From: TWA4 sp051879195
GTDB lineage: Bacteria; Bacillota; Clostridia; Lachnospirales; Lachnospiraceae
Assembly: GCA_051879195.1 (NCBI GenBank)
Contig: JBJELO010000009.1
Span: 1-64,000, forward strand
DNA length: 64,000 nt
Reading direction: 5' to 3'
Positions within the stretch are counted from its first letter, which is position 1, and each line of letters opens with the position of its first letter. The translations under genes and the position numbers were made by a program. Positions 40,486-49,331 of the stretch are shown here, piece after piece. The notes under the pieces are model-generated. The model saw nothing but the letters and a program-made list of their open reading frames with translations, was not told the origin of the DNA and searched no databases.

Positions 40486-41979
40486 ATGAAATTGTCACTT
40501 TATATACTGGAGCACTGGCTGAAGCAGCACCAGTATGAAACTTCTTTCTGCATCACCAGGGGAGAGGCCAATCTGGTTGCATTCCGGATATCCTCTCAGC
40601 CCTTATCCGTTAATATCGGTCGGATCTGTCCAGCATCCATCATCACTGCCGATTCTGACAACCATACTTCTTCAGCCATTGTCAGTGGTCGTGAATACAT
40701 TCTGGTTCACAATAAGACACTGGAAGAAACTCTGAATGCAGCTTATGAGGCTTACGAATACTATTACTCGTGGGAAAGTTCTCTTTTCCAGAAGATCACC
40801 GGTTCCACATCTCTTCAGGAGCTTCTGGAGATGACCCACAGCATCTTCAACCGACCCATGAGTATCTGTAATTCCAGAGGCTGGGATTATGCCATGACCA
40901 ACGGTGATGCTCCGTATATCCATCCGCTGCAGGAGGAACTGCTTTATTCCGAATCGGAGTCAGAAGAATCTGCTCCCGTTACGGACCGCCAGACATTCCT
41001 GAAAAACCTGAACGATATCCACCCGGTGGTGATTTATTCAGCTGCTCACAGATGCAATGTTCTGTTTGCCAATATCTGGCTGGACGGTGAACGTGCCGGT
41101 GCCATCGTAACCTATGAGAATGAACAGCCTTTTACCGTGGCTGACCACCAGATCATGACTGTTTTTCAGAACATCATTACGATCTACGCAACGATCAACA
41201 AGGGAATTCTGCGCTCACGTTCTGCACTGTCAGAATATCTGATCGATCTTCTGGACAACAAGCAGCCCCGCAGCTACAATATCGGCAAGATTCTGAAATA
41301 TCCCAACTGGAAACCCGGTGACCGGTACATTATCCTGTGTACCGCTTCCAAAAAATCCACGGACACAATTTCACTGAACCGTCTCTGTGATGAACTGGAA
41401 GCATCATCGTTTAAGCCCCAGACCTTTATTTACGACAACAATCTGGTGGCACTGATCAATCTGAAAAACGCGCCTGACAGGACAGAACTGCTGAATGCGA
41501 TCCGCAAAACAATTCCCGAGAAGACCTTCTGCTGGGGATTGAGTCATGAATTTTACGGTATCTCCCATTTTACCAGATATTATCCTCAGGCCCTCCACTC
41601 ACTGTCCCGGGCACTTCAGGAAAATGTTCCCGGCAAAACCATGCGTGAGACAGCCGTCAGTTATATCCGGGCACACAGCATGGATGATGAAGAGCTCCAG
41701 TCTCTTCTGCATCCCGATGCCATGTTCCTGATTGAATATGATCGCGAAAATCACACTCTGTACGCCAATACCCTGTACTGGTTTCTGCTTTTTTCCTGCA
41801 ATTACACCGATGCAGCCAATAAACTGCATCTTCACCGGAACACGTTGATCTACCGCATTAACCGTATTGAAAATCTGGTTACAGCCAATTTTTCAGACGT
41901 ATCCGAAAGAGAGTTTCTCCTGCTTTCCTTCATGCTCTGTAAAGAAAAGCCTGCCACAGAGAAATTCCCTGTAAACTGA
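40486..41979 (+). CDS. PucR/CdaR-type transcriptional regulator
   Basis: This encodes 497 residues from the ATG behind GGGGAGG. The N-terminal 130 residues have no recognised domain. A GAF-like middle (SLQELLEMTHSIFNRPMSIC..., about 105-240) follows, then a GGDEF-like/CdaR segment. The C-terminal PucR helix-turn-helix reads NYTDAANKLHLHRNTLIYRI (about 445-475). Such regulators control purine, amino-acid or sugar-acid use, usually of a neighbouring operon. Here the neighbours are DHFR and spoVA genes, so the target is not evident. Confidence 0.85.
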   Translation: MKLSLYILEHWLKQHQYETSFCITRGEANLVAFRISSQPLSVNIGRICPASIITADSDNHTSSAIVSGREYILVHNKTLEETLNAAYEAYEYYYSWESSLFQKITGSTSLQELLEMTHSIFNRPMSICNSRGWDYAMTNGDAPYIHPLQEELLYSESESEESAPVTDRQTFLKNLNDIHPVVIYSAAHRCNVLFANIWLDGERAGAIVTYENEQPFTVADHQIMTVFQNIITIYATINKGILRSRSALSEYLIDLLDNKQPRSYNIGKILKYPNWKPGDRYIILCTASKKSTDTISLNRLCDELEASSFKPQTFIYDNNLVALINLKNAPDRTELLNAIRKTIPEKTFCWGLSHEFYGISHFTRYYPQALHSLSRALQENVPGKTMRETAVSYIRAHSMDDEELQSLLHPDAMFLIEYDRENHTLYANTLYWFLLFSCNYTDAANKLHLHRNTLIYRINRIENLVTANFSDVSEREFLLLSFMLCKEKPATEKFPVN

Positions 41980-42015
41980 TATTTCCAGATAAAAATCAGG
42001 ATGCAGACCAGCAGT

Positions 42016-42054
42016 CAGAGCCGGATCGTAAACCGTATCCGGCTCTGTTTTTTT
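42016..42054 (+). terminator. Terminator of the PucR-type gene
   Basis: CAGAGCCGGAT-N10-ATCCGGCTCTG followed by seven T; its T-run abuts the spoVAE stop codon on the other strand. Confidence 0.9.
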
Positions 42055-42403
42055 ACATTTTCGGCTTGAAAATCATGGAAGCCAGATAGGAAAATACCAG
42101 AGCAGCGCAGATTCCCGCTGCTCCCGCAGTGAATCCGCCGGTAAAAATCCCCAGAAATCCTTTTTCGGCAATTCCTTCTTTTACTCCCCGGAACAGAACA
42201 TTTCCGAAGCCCAGCAGCGGCACCGTGGCGCCGCATCCCGCCCATTTTGCAAAGGGCTCATAAATGCCGAGTGCTCCCAGAACAGTCCCCCCTGCCACAA
42301 GTCCTGTCATAATTCTTCCAGGCATCCATTTTGTTTTATCGAGAAAAATCTGACAGACTGCACATATAGCTCCTCCCGTCAGAAATGCAATTACATAGTC
42401 CAA
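42053..42403 (-). CDS. spoVAE: Stage V sporulation protein AE (SpoVAEb)
   Basis: This encodes 116 residues, the usual length, from a TTG start seven bases after GGAGG (an upstream ATG at 42427 would add eight residues unlike the family). DYVIAFLTGGAICAVCQIFL, TGLVAGGTVLGALGIYEPFA and GVKEGIAEKGFLGIFTGGFT mark it. Three to four membrane helices. It is part of the inner-membrane channel that loads dipicolinic acid into spores. Its ribosome site lies within the reading frame just after spoVAD. Confidence 0.9.
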   Translation of the reverse strand: MDYVIAFLTGGAICAVCQIFLDKTKWMPGRIMTGLVAGGTVLGALGIYEPFAKWAGCGATVPLLGFGNVLFRGVKEGIAEKGFLGIFTGGFTAGAAGICAALVFSYLASMIFKPKM

Positions 42404-42427
42404 ATCATTCGCCTCCTTCCATTGCAT

Positions 42428-43474
42428 TCAGTCCGGTTCCGGACTTTCCAGTTCAACTGCATGAGCAATCCCGGGGATATTCTGTCCTTCATTAAAACTT
42501 ACCGGAGAAAACAATGCACCTGTGGGAACAAACAGCACCCGTTTCCACTGGCCGGTCAGCAGTTTTTTTAAAATATATCCGCACAAAACCACAGCCGCAC
42601 AGCCGCACCCGCTTCCTCCCGCATGCGTATCCTGCTTCCGGGCATTGTAGATTTCCATCCCGCAGTCCATATGCTGTGAGGTAATATCCAGACCATTTCT
42701 CAAAAGCAGATCCAGAAGGATCGTCTGACCGACCGTCCCCAGATCCCCGGTGATAATTCTGTCATAATGATCCACACTGCAGTCCATATCCTGAAAATGC
42801 TGCAGTATCGTATCCGCCGCCGCAGGTGCCATAACAGCTCCCATATTCATGGAATCCTGAACGCCGTAATCCACAATTTTTCCTGCTGTAACCCCTGTAA
42901 TATACGCATAGGGACGCAGCTTTTCCGAATGGCGTTTCACAGACGGATGTGCAGCCAGAACCGCGGCGCCGCAGCCGGTTACAGTCCATGTGGAAGCGTA
43001 GGGGCGCTGGTTGCCGTATTCCAGCGGGAACCGGAATTGTTTCTGCGCACTCGCATAATGGCTGGATGCCACAGCGGCAGCCGTTTCCGCCATACCTCCT
43101 GCTACCGTCATGGCAGCCAGGCACAGTGCTTCTCCCATGGTAGAACAGGCTCCATACAGGCCAAAAAGCGGAAGTTCAAAATCCAGCAGGCCAAAAGAAG
43201 AAGCTGTCAGCTGATTCAGAAGATCCCCTGCAAAAAGAAAATCCGGTTTCTTCCGGTCTTTCAGCTGCGCATCCTGCAGAGCTGCCAGAAATGTACGTTT
43301 CTGACATTCGCTTTCTGCCAGTTCCCAGTTTTCCATTCCGAACATATCATCTTCTTCCACCTGATCAAAACAGCTTCCCAGAGGTCCGTCCCCCTCTTTT
43401 TTTCCAACAACAGAAGCCGCCCCGATAATACAGGGCGGCTTTTCAAATTTTATGCTCGCTTTACCGATTTTCAT
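42428..43474 (-). CDS. spoVAD: Stage V sporulation protein AD
   Basis: This encodes 348 residues. Thiolase-like fold with GLYGACSTMGEALCLAAMTV, ASSHYASAQKQFRFPLEYGN, ATWTVTG-type STWTVTGCGA, GDLGTVGQTILLDLL and AGGSGCGCAA. SpoVAD binds dipicolinic acid in the spore inner membrane. The start is the ATG at 43474 (behind GGGGTGG). It is followed directly by spoVAE. The partner spoVAC, normally upstream, is absent: the next gene on this strand belongs to a glycan exporter. Confidence 0.93.
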   Translation of the reverse strand: MKIGKASIKFEKPPCIIGAASVVGKKEGDGPLGSCFDQVEEDDMFGMENWELAESECQKRTFLAALQDAQLKDRKKPDFLFAGDLLNQLTASSFGLLDFELPLFGLYGACSTMGEALCLAAMTVAGGMAETAAAVASSHYASAQKQFRFPLEYGNQRPYASTWTVTGCGAAVLAAHPSVKRHSEKLRPYAYITGVTAGKIVDYGVQDSMNMGAVMAPAAADTILQHFQDMDCSVDHYDRIITGDLGTVGQTILLDLLLRNGLDITSQHMDCGMEIYNARKQDTHAGGSGCGCAAVVLCGYILKKLLTGQWKRVLFVPTGALFSPVSFNEGQNIPGIAHAVELESPEPD

Positions 43475-43549
43475 GATCCACCCCAATCCGTCTGCCTTCC
43501 GCATTCACAAAGCTGAAAAGCAGATCCTTCAAAACTGATATTGCTTGAA

Positions 43550-43578
43550 TACCATGTTAGGGTAACCATTATTGTTCA
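43550..43578 (-). promoter_or_regulatory. Possible sigma-G/F-type promoter of spoVAD
   Basis: On the minus strand TGAACA (43573-43578), a 16-nt spacer and CATGGTA (43550-43556) resemble the forespore promoter pattern. This is weak evidence but agrees with spoVA being a sigma-G target. Confidence 0.35.
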
Positions 43579-43631
43579 GATTATTCAGACTCAGATGATA
43601 CGATACATAATACGATCCATACATTCAGATA

Positions 43632-44618
43632 TCAATCTGTATCCGGCCTCTGACTACTGCGCAGTTCTTCTTCGTAGGGCGCCAGTTCTTCCGGGGTCAT
43701 GGAAGCCACTTTTTTCATAAGGCGCTGTTCCCTCTGAGCCGGTTTTTCCTTAACTGCATAGGGATCTTTCGGTTTTTTCCGTTTCATAGCCTTTTCTTCC
43801 GCTTCCAGAAGTTTATATATCTGAAACTGATGAGATATCTTCATAATCTCATCCATGTCTTTCGGTACTGTCTGCTGCTTCTTTGGAGTATTCAGAAAAT
43901 GTTCATATGCATTGCAGATATCATATGCCTCTCCGAATGCAATCTGCCTGCCGTGATCGAGCCAGAGAACTTTATTGCACAGATCGCGGACCTGAGATAC
44001 CGAATGAGAAACCAGCAGCCCGGTTACACCGTTATTGAGAATTTCTTTCATGCGTTCTCCGCTCTTCTGTTTAAAACCACCGTCACCCACACTCAGGACT
44101 TCATCAAGAATGATGATATCCGGGTCTATCAGACATGCAATGGAAAATGCCAGACGGCTTTTCATGCCGCTGGAAAGCTGTTTGAACATATGATCCTGAA
44201 ATTCCTCCAGTTCGGCAAACTCGATGATCTCTTCATATTTTTCATCCATGAATTTTTTCGTATAGCCAAGCAGCGCGCCGCGCAGATAGGTATTCTCACG
44301 AACTGTCAGATCCGGGTCAAAGCCCGATGCCAGCTCCAGAAGTGCCGCAATGGAACCGTTGCATATCACTTCCCCTTCTGTGGGCACCATAATACCTGTA
44401 ATTGCTTTCAGCAGAGTTGATTTACCCGCACCATTTGTTCCGAGGATTCCCAGCATATCTCCTTTTTCAAGAGAAAATGTAACATTCCTGTCCGCCCAGA
44501 ACTCCTTTACATGATAATTATGTGTGAGTCTGCGCATGACGTATTCTTTTAAGCCGATTGATCTGAAATCACCGGTAATATATCTTATTGAAACATTTTT
44601 ACATTCTACAACTGGCAT
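43632..44618 (-). CDS. Glycan/teichoic-acid exporter ATPase (TagH/Wzt-like)
   Basis: This encodes 328 residues: Walker A LGTNGAGKSTLLK, Q-loop region, signature QLSSGMKSRLAFS and Walker B IIILDEVLSVGD. LSSGM and the ELASGFDPDLT loop are typical of O-antigen/teichoic exporters. A basic C-terminal extension of about 80 residues (KKPKDPYAVKEKPAQREQRL) lacks the Wzt carbohydrate-binding domain. It is paired with the permease 11 bases upstream. No glycosyltransferases are nearby, so the exported glycan is unknown. Confidence 0.88.
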   Translation of the reverse strand: MPVVECKNVSIRYITGDFRSIGLKEYVMRRLTHNYHVKEFWADRNVTFSLEKGDMLGILGTNGAGKSTLLKAITGIMVPTEGEVICNGSIAALLELASGFDPDLTVRENTYLRGALLGYTKKFMDEKYEEIIEFAELEEFQDHMFKQLSSGMKSRLAFSIACLIDPDIIILDEVLSVGDGGFKQKSGERMKEILNNGVTGLLVSHSVSQVRDLCNKVLWLDHGRQIAFGEAYDICNAYEHFLNTPKKQQTVPKDMDEIMKISHQFQIYKLLEAEEKAMKRKKPKDPYAVKEKPAQREQRLMKKVASMTPEELAPYEEELRSSQRPDTD

Positions 44619-44629
44619 CTTTGTCCTCC

Positions 44630-45394
44630 TTATACGTAATACAGGAACTGATGATTGTATTTTTTATAAATCCAGCAGCCGATTCCAAGCATCACCGCCG
44701 CATAACACAGGCAAAGCAGATGATAATTCAGACTGGGAATGGTATGTTCCAGAACAACCAGACGAAAATACCGGATATACGCATAAACAGGATTCATCAT
44801 GAAAAAATTCTGATAACTGCCGAATCTGTCCACCGTGTAGAATATAGCTGACAGATAACGCAGCAGTGTTATGAATACATCATAAAGATACTGAACATCT
44901 CTGAAAAATACAAACATAGCCGACAGAACCATACCTACTCCGATATTGAAAATCACCATGCAGATGATGGGAAAAATCAGCGTCAGCATGTGCGGTCCGA
45001 ATGAAACACCATCAATCAGACAAAACAGGAAATATATAACCAGTGTCAGCCCGAAATTAATCAGCGCCGAAACATTCTTGGACAACAGGAATAAATACTT
45101 GGGCACATTAACTTTTGTAAAGATCTTCGCATTCGACATCAGAGAACTCATGCCTCCTTTGGTCGATTCACAGAAATAGTTGAATACCAGCAGGCCGCTG
45201 AACAGATAGGTTGTATAATGTTCCATGTCTTTCGCAAAAAAGACTGTGAATACCATTCTCATTACCAGCAGATTCAAAAGAGGCGACAGAATACTCCACA
45301 GCATACCCAGTGAAGTCCGTTTATACTTCTGCTTAAAATCACGTTTTACCAGTTCCGAAAACAGAAACTGATATTTTTGTATTTTCTCCATCAT
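44630..45394 (-). CDS. Glycan/teichoic-acid exporter permease (TagG/Wzm-like)
   Basis: This encodes 254 residues from the ATG behind AAAGGC (an upstream ATG at 45442 is rejected). FSELVKRDFKQKYKRTSLGM at the N-terminus (cytosolic interface helix) and six membrane helices (LGMLWSILSPLLNLLVMRMV onward) define an ABC-2 permease. It partners with the downstream ATPase to export lipid-linked glycan. It has its own promoter at 45526-45554. Confidence 0.88.
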   Translation of the reverse strand: MMEKIQKYQFLFSELVKRDFKQKYKRTSLGMLWSILSPLLNLLVMRMVFTVFFAKDMEHYTTYLFSGLLVFNYFCESTKGGMSSLMSNAKIFTKVNVPKYLFLLSKNVSALINFGLTLVIYFLFCLIDGVSFGPHMLTLIFPIICMVIFNIGVGMVLSAMFVFFRDVQYLYDVFITLLRYLSAIFYTVDRFGSYQNFFMMNPVYAYIRYFRLVVLEHTIPSLNYHLLCLCYAAVMLGIGCWIYKKYNHQFLYYV

Positions 45395-45525
45395 AAGTTT
45401 TGCCTTTCTCACTAGAAAACGTCCCCTTAAATCAGGGCACATACGCAGTTACCGATTCCTTTAATCCACTTTTTCCCGCAACAAATCTGTTTTCCGCAGA
45501 AATATCGGCGGAACCTCAAATATCA

Positions 45526-45554
45526 TTTATACTATATAATTTTATCTGTGTCAA
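45526..45554 (-). promoter_or_regulatory. Promoter of the glycan-exporter operon
   Basis: Minus strand TTGACA (45549-45554), a 17-nt spacer and TATAAA (45526-45531). Confidence 0.75.
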
Positions 45555-45591
45555 TATGGTTATTTGCCGTTTGAGATCTCTGAAAACAGAA

Positions 45592-45657
45592 AAGTGAAAA
45601 TGCAGTATCCTTTCGGTGTTTTCCTTACTACGGATATGCATTTTCACTTTTCAGCTT
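45592..45657 (-). terminator. Terminator after nanK
   Basis: GAAAAGTGAAAATGCA and TGCATTTTCACTTTTC arms (near-perfect long stem, with an inner GGATA/TATCC pair) end the nan/nag transcript; a T-rich stretch follows on the minus strand. Confidence 0.75.
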
Positions 45658-45709
45658 CTTTTTATTTTTCTGCCTTTTGCAGTTTATCACCAATCTGCAG
45701 CAATTCCGT

Positions 45710-46636
45710 TCAGCTGCATTTTTTCATGAAATAATATACGGCACCCACCAGACCGGCATCGTTCCTGAGAGCAGCCTGACGGATTTCCAGGCCCTGTGCA
45801 AAGGCCGGCATCACCATCCGTTTGATTTCTTCCGCAAGCGGATCGATCAGAAGTTCCTGCTGACTGCTGACGCCTCCGCCAACCAGAACCATTGACGGAT
45901 TGAAGATATGAATCAGTCCGATCAGTCCGGATGCGATTTCGTGAATCCATTTCGCCAGCAGTTCTTTTACATTCTCATCTCCTGCCTGCGCCGCGGCAAA
46001 AACCGCCCTGCCGTCTGTCAGCACCGGAGATATTTTTTCTGCATTTCTGACCAGTGCCGTTGTTGCAGCATAACGCTCATAACAGCCTTTGTTCTTACAG
46101 GTACAGGTCACGCCGTCTCCCGTATGTGTCATAAAATGGCCGATTTCTCCGCCCAGGCCGCGGCTTCCTTCCAGAATCCGTCCTCCGGTAAAGATTCCGC
46201 CGCCGATGCCGGTCCCGATTGTAATTCCGATAAAATCGTCACAATCCTTTCCGGCTCCAAGCCATTTTTCCCCCAGACACATACAGTTGGCATCGTTAGC
46301 CACCGTAACGGGAAGTCCGAATCTTTCATGCAAAGCCGGTCCGACAGGAGATCCCTCCCATCCCGGAAGATTCCCGCAGGTTCCCGCAATGGTTCCGCTC
46401 ACCGAGTCCACCTGACCGGTGGCACTGACACCGATTCCTTCCAGTTCCACCGCGCAGATTTCCTGTTCCCTCAGGAAATCTTCCACAGCCTGCAGAACTG
46501 TGGTCAGAATCGGTGTCTGATAACCATCGAAACTGACCGAACGTTCCATACGTGCCGGAATCTGTCCATCTTCCTGTACAATTCCCAGCTTCACTGCTGT
46601 CCCGCCGATATCAATTCCCAGATATTTTTTCTTCAT
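45710..46636 (-). CDS. nanK: ROK-family sugar kinase, probably N-acetylmannosamine kinase
   Basis: This encodes 308 residues. ATP-binding GIDIGGTAVKLGIV at the start, IGITIGTGIGGGIF, EIGHFMTH and the ROK zinc motif CTCKNKGCYE (about 180). ROK kinases include glucokinases and ManNAc kinases. The place directly after nanE, nagA, nagB and nanA makes ManNAc kinase the best reading, but a glucokinase cannot be excluded from sequence alone. It is the last gene of the operon. Confidence 0.82.
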   Translation of the reverse strand: MKKKYLGIDIGGTAVKLGIVQEDGQIPARMERSVSFDGYQTPILTTVLQAVEDFLREQEICAVELEGIGVSATGQVDSVSGTIAGTCGNLPGWEGSPVGPALHERFGLPVTVANDANCMCLGEKWLGAGKDCDDFIGITIGTGIGGGIFTGGRILEGSRGLGGEIGHFMTHTGDGVTCTCKNKGCYERYAATTALVRNAEKISPVLTDGRAVFAAAQAGDENVKELLAKWIHEIASGLIGLIHIFNPSMVLVGGGVSSQQELLIDPLAEEIKRMVMPAFAQGLEIRQAALRNDAGLVGAVYYFMKKCS

Positions 46637-46701
46637 AATTATATTGATTCCCGATAATTACATTAATTCCTGATAAATTCCTGTTGAATGCTGCAATCTT
46701 T

Positions 46702-47403
46702 TTATTTCCTGATTGCATCAACAAATCTGGATGTAATTTCAGCCGGACGTGTAATGGCGCCGCCTACTACGACTGCAAATGCACCGGCTTCAAGACACTG
46801 TTTTGCCTGCATGGGATAATGCACATGTCCTTCTGCGATTACCTTGCAGCTGACAGTTTCTGATAATTTTTTTACCAGATCCAGATTCAGTTCATCCAGA
46901 CCTTTTGTTTCCGGCGTATAGCCGCAAAGAGTGGTTCCCACAAAATCGCATCCGGCCTCGCTGCATGCAACAGCTTCTTCTACCGTAGCAATATCAGCCA
47001 TCAGAAGCTGGTCGGGATATCTGGCTTTGATTGCACGGATAAAATCTGCCGGATAGCTTCCGTCGGGACGGGGTGCATTGGTTCCGTCAAATGCCAGAAT
47101 ATCAACGCCGCATGCAACCAGTGCATCCACCTCTTCCATGGTAACGGTGATATACTGGCGGACACCGGGGTAATCCTTTTTGATAATTCCGATTACAGGA
47201 AGGTCAACGACTTCCTTGATTTCCGTAATATCCCGCACCGTATTGGCACGGATACCGGCTGCCCCTGACATGGCTGCTGCTTTTGCAAACAGAGGCATAA
47301 CACCGCCTTCAGGACGGTACATGGGCTCATGAGGCAGAGCCTGACAGGAAACAATCAATCCGTTTCTGATCTGATTTAAAATCTCTTCTTTATTTCTACT
47401 CAT
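46702..47403 (-). CDS. nanE: N-acetylmannosamine-6-phosphate 2-epimerase
   Basis: This encodes 233 residues from the ATG behind GGGAGG, which lies inside the nagA 3' end. GLIVSCQALPHEPMYRPEGG, GAAGIRANTVRDI, ADIATVEEA and VIAEGHVHYPMQAKQCLEAG are diagnostic. TIM-barrel enzyme that converts ManNAc-6-P to GlcNAc-6-P, feeding nagA. The overlap of 8 bases with nagA indicates coupling. Confidence 0.95.
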   Translation of the reverse strand: MSRNKEEILNQIRNGLIVSCQALPHEPMYRPEGGVMPLFAKAAAMSGAAGIRANTVRDITEIKEVVDLPVIGIIKKDYPGVRQYITVTMEEVDALVACGVDILAFDGTNAPRPDGSYPADFIRAIKARYPDQLLMADIATVEEAVACSEAGCDFVGTTLCGYTPETKGLDELNLDLVKKLSETVSCKVIAEGHVHYPMQAKQCLEAGAFAVVVGGAITRPAEITSRFVDAIRK

Positions 47404-48538
47404 CTTTTCCTCCCACAATTTTTCCTCTCTGTATCTGACAAATGATCTCCAGGCGGTCATTTATCAGCAGAATATTGCCATAGCAGCCCGCACTCAGACT
47501 GCCGTAGGAATCGGAAACACCGATGACACGGGCCGGGTTGCATGCAGCTGCTTTTACAGCGCTTTCCAGCGGAATTCCCATGGAAAGCACAGCCGTTCTC
47601 ATACAATTCATAAGATTGGTCACACTTCCGGCAATGGTCTGGGGTTCATCGGTCAGAACAGCCCTGGAGCCATTTACCGTAACAGCCTGCCCTCCCAGCT
47701 CATAATCACCATCAGGAAGACCTGCCGCCATCATACTGTCACTGATCAGAACCACTCTGTCATCACCGAATAAGGAAAATGCCAGCCGAACCATGGCAGG
47801 ATGGATATGAATTCCGTCCGCGATCAGCTCCACTGTTGCGCCATTCTCCCAGGCCGCCGCAATGGGGCCGGGTTCCCGGTGGGTCAGACCGGGCATGGCA
47901 TTGTACAGGTGTGTCACATGAGAAGCACCTCTCTGAAATGCCTGACATGCTGTTTCATAATCGGTACAGGTGTGGGCAAGGGATACCACCGTACTGTCCT
48001 TTACCGCTTCGATAAATTCCATAGCACCGGGCTCCTCGGGAGCCAGTGAGCAGAGTCTGAACAGCCCGCCTGCCCGTTTCTGAAGCCGCAGGAACATATC
48101 GCCATCAGGTCTGTGGATATATGCCCCGTTCTGCGCACCTTTTTTCTTCATGCTGATAAACGGACCTTCCATATTCATGCCGACCAGATCGGCACCGGTG
48201 CCGTTTTCATGAGCTGCCGCCGCATCGGCGATCCGACCGATCCGTTCTTCATCATATGTCATGGTAGCAGGGCAGATGGCTCCGATTCCGCTTTTCAGCT
48301 CATATGCGGCAATCCGTGCGATGGATGCTTCCGTTCCGTCACAGAAATCAACGCCGTCGCACCCGTGGAAATGAATATCCACCAGCGCAGGGATTGCCAT
48401 CAGTCCTTCTGCATTGAGAACCCGGCCGTCACTCCCGGCCGCATTCATATCTTCTGTAATCTTTTCTCCGTCCAGGTAAAGAGTTTTCTTTGCAAAACCA
48501 TTTTCCGCATCAAAAACCCGGGCATTTTGAATAATCAT
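47396..48538 (-). CDS. nagA: N-acetylglucosamine-6-phosphate deacetylase
   Basis: This encodes 380 residues from the ATG behind GGAGG. Metal motif VDIHFHGCDGVDF, then MNMEGPFISMKKKGAQN, VSLAHTCTDYE, THLYNAMPGLTHREPG and VLISDSMMAAGLPDG. It deacetylates GlcNAc-6-P to glucosamine-6-P in the cytosol. It lies between nagB and nanE. Confidence 0.95.
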   Translation of the reverse strand: MIIQNARVFDAENGFAKKTLYLDGEKITEDMNAAGSDGRVLNAEGLMAIPALVDIHFHGCDGVDFCDGTEASIARIAAYELKSGIGAICPATMTYDEERIGRIADAAAAHENGTGADLVGMNMEGPFISMKKKGAQNGAYIHRPDGDMFLRLQKRAGGLFRLCSLAPEEPGAMEFIEAVKDSTVVSLAHTCTDYETACQAFQRGASHVTHLYNAMPGLTHREPGPIAAAWENGATVELIADGIHIHPAMVRLAFSLFGDDRVVLISDSMMAAGLPDGDYELGGQAVTVNGSRAVLTDEPQTIAGSVTNLMNCMRTAVLSMGIPLESAVKAAACNPARVIGVSDSYGSLSAGCYGNILLINDRLEIICQIQRGKIVGGKDE

Positions 48539-48559
48539 TTGAAATCCTCCGAACACACA

Positions 48560-49285
48560 TCAGATTCTGGAAAGAGCTTCTTCATCACCGATCAGGGTAA
48601 AATCAGGATGCATCTGCAAAATGGATGCGGGAACCTGAGGAGTCACAGGACCGAAAAATGCCTCCTTAATGATATCTGCTTTGTTTTTTCCGTTGGCAAC
48701 CATCAGAACCTTTCTTGCCTGCATGATCGTCTTGATACCCATGGTATATGCCTGGCGGGGAACATCTTCCTTCTTTTCGAAATAACGTTTGTTGGCTTCA
48801 ATGGTACTTTCATCAAGATCGACACAATGGGTACCCAGCTCAAATGCAGCGCCGGGCTCATTGAATCCGATGTGTCCGTCTACGCCGATTCCCAGCAGCT
48901 GCAGATCGATACCGCCCTTTGCCTGAATGATCTGATCATATCTGGCGCATTCCTCTTCCACATTCATATTGGTACCGTCCGGAACATTTATTTTCTGAGG
49001 TCTGACATTCACATGATTAAAGAAATGATGATGCATGAAATACCAGTAGCTCTGTTCGGAATCTCTGGACAGACCCTTGTATTCATCCAGATTGATGGTT
49101 GTGACTTCAGAAAAATCGATATCGCCCTTGTTGTACCAGTCAATCAGCTGTTTATAGATTCCTTCGGGGCTGCCGCCGGTTGCAAGGCCCAGCACGCAGT
49201 TGGGTTTCATAATAACCTGAGCGCTGATGATGTTGGCTGCCTTTCTGGACATATCATTATAATCTTTTGCACGAATGATTTTCAT
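48560..49285 (-). CDS. nagB: Glucosamine-6-phosphate deaminase
   Basis: This encodes 241 residues from the ATG behind GGAGGG. VLGLATGGSPEGIYKQLI, TINLDEYKGLSRDSEQSY (active-site Asp), GIGVDGHIGFNEPGAAF and ATxxD-type features. It isomerises and deaminates GlcN-6-P to fructose-6-P plus ammonia, the exit to glycolysis. It follows nanA by 46 bases. Confidence 0.96.
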   Translation of the reverse strand: MKIIRAKDYNDMSRKAANIISAQVIMKPNCVLGLATGGSPEGIYKQLIDWYNKGDIDFSEVTTINLDEYKGLSRDSEQSYWYFMHHHFFNHVNVRPQKINVPDGTNMNVEEECARYDQIIQAKGGIDLQLLGIGVDGHIGFNEPGAAFELGTHCVDLDESTIEANKRYFEKKEDVPRQAYTMGIKTIMQARKVLMVANGKNKADIIKEAFFGPVTPQVPASILQMHPDFTLIGDEEALSRI

Positions 49286-49331
49286 AAGTTTCCCTCCTGA
49301 TTCAAACACATATTTCTGAGAATACCCTATT

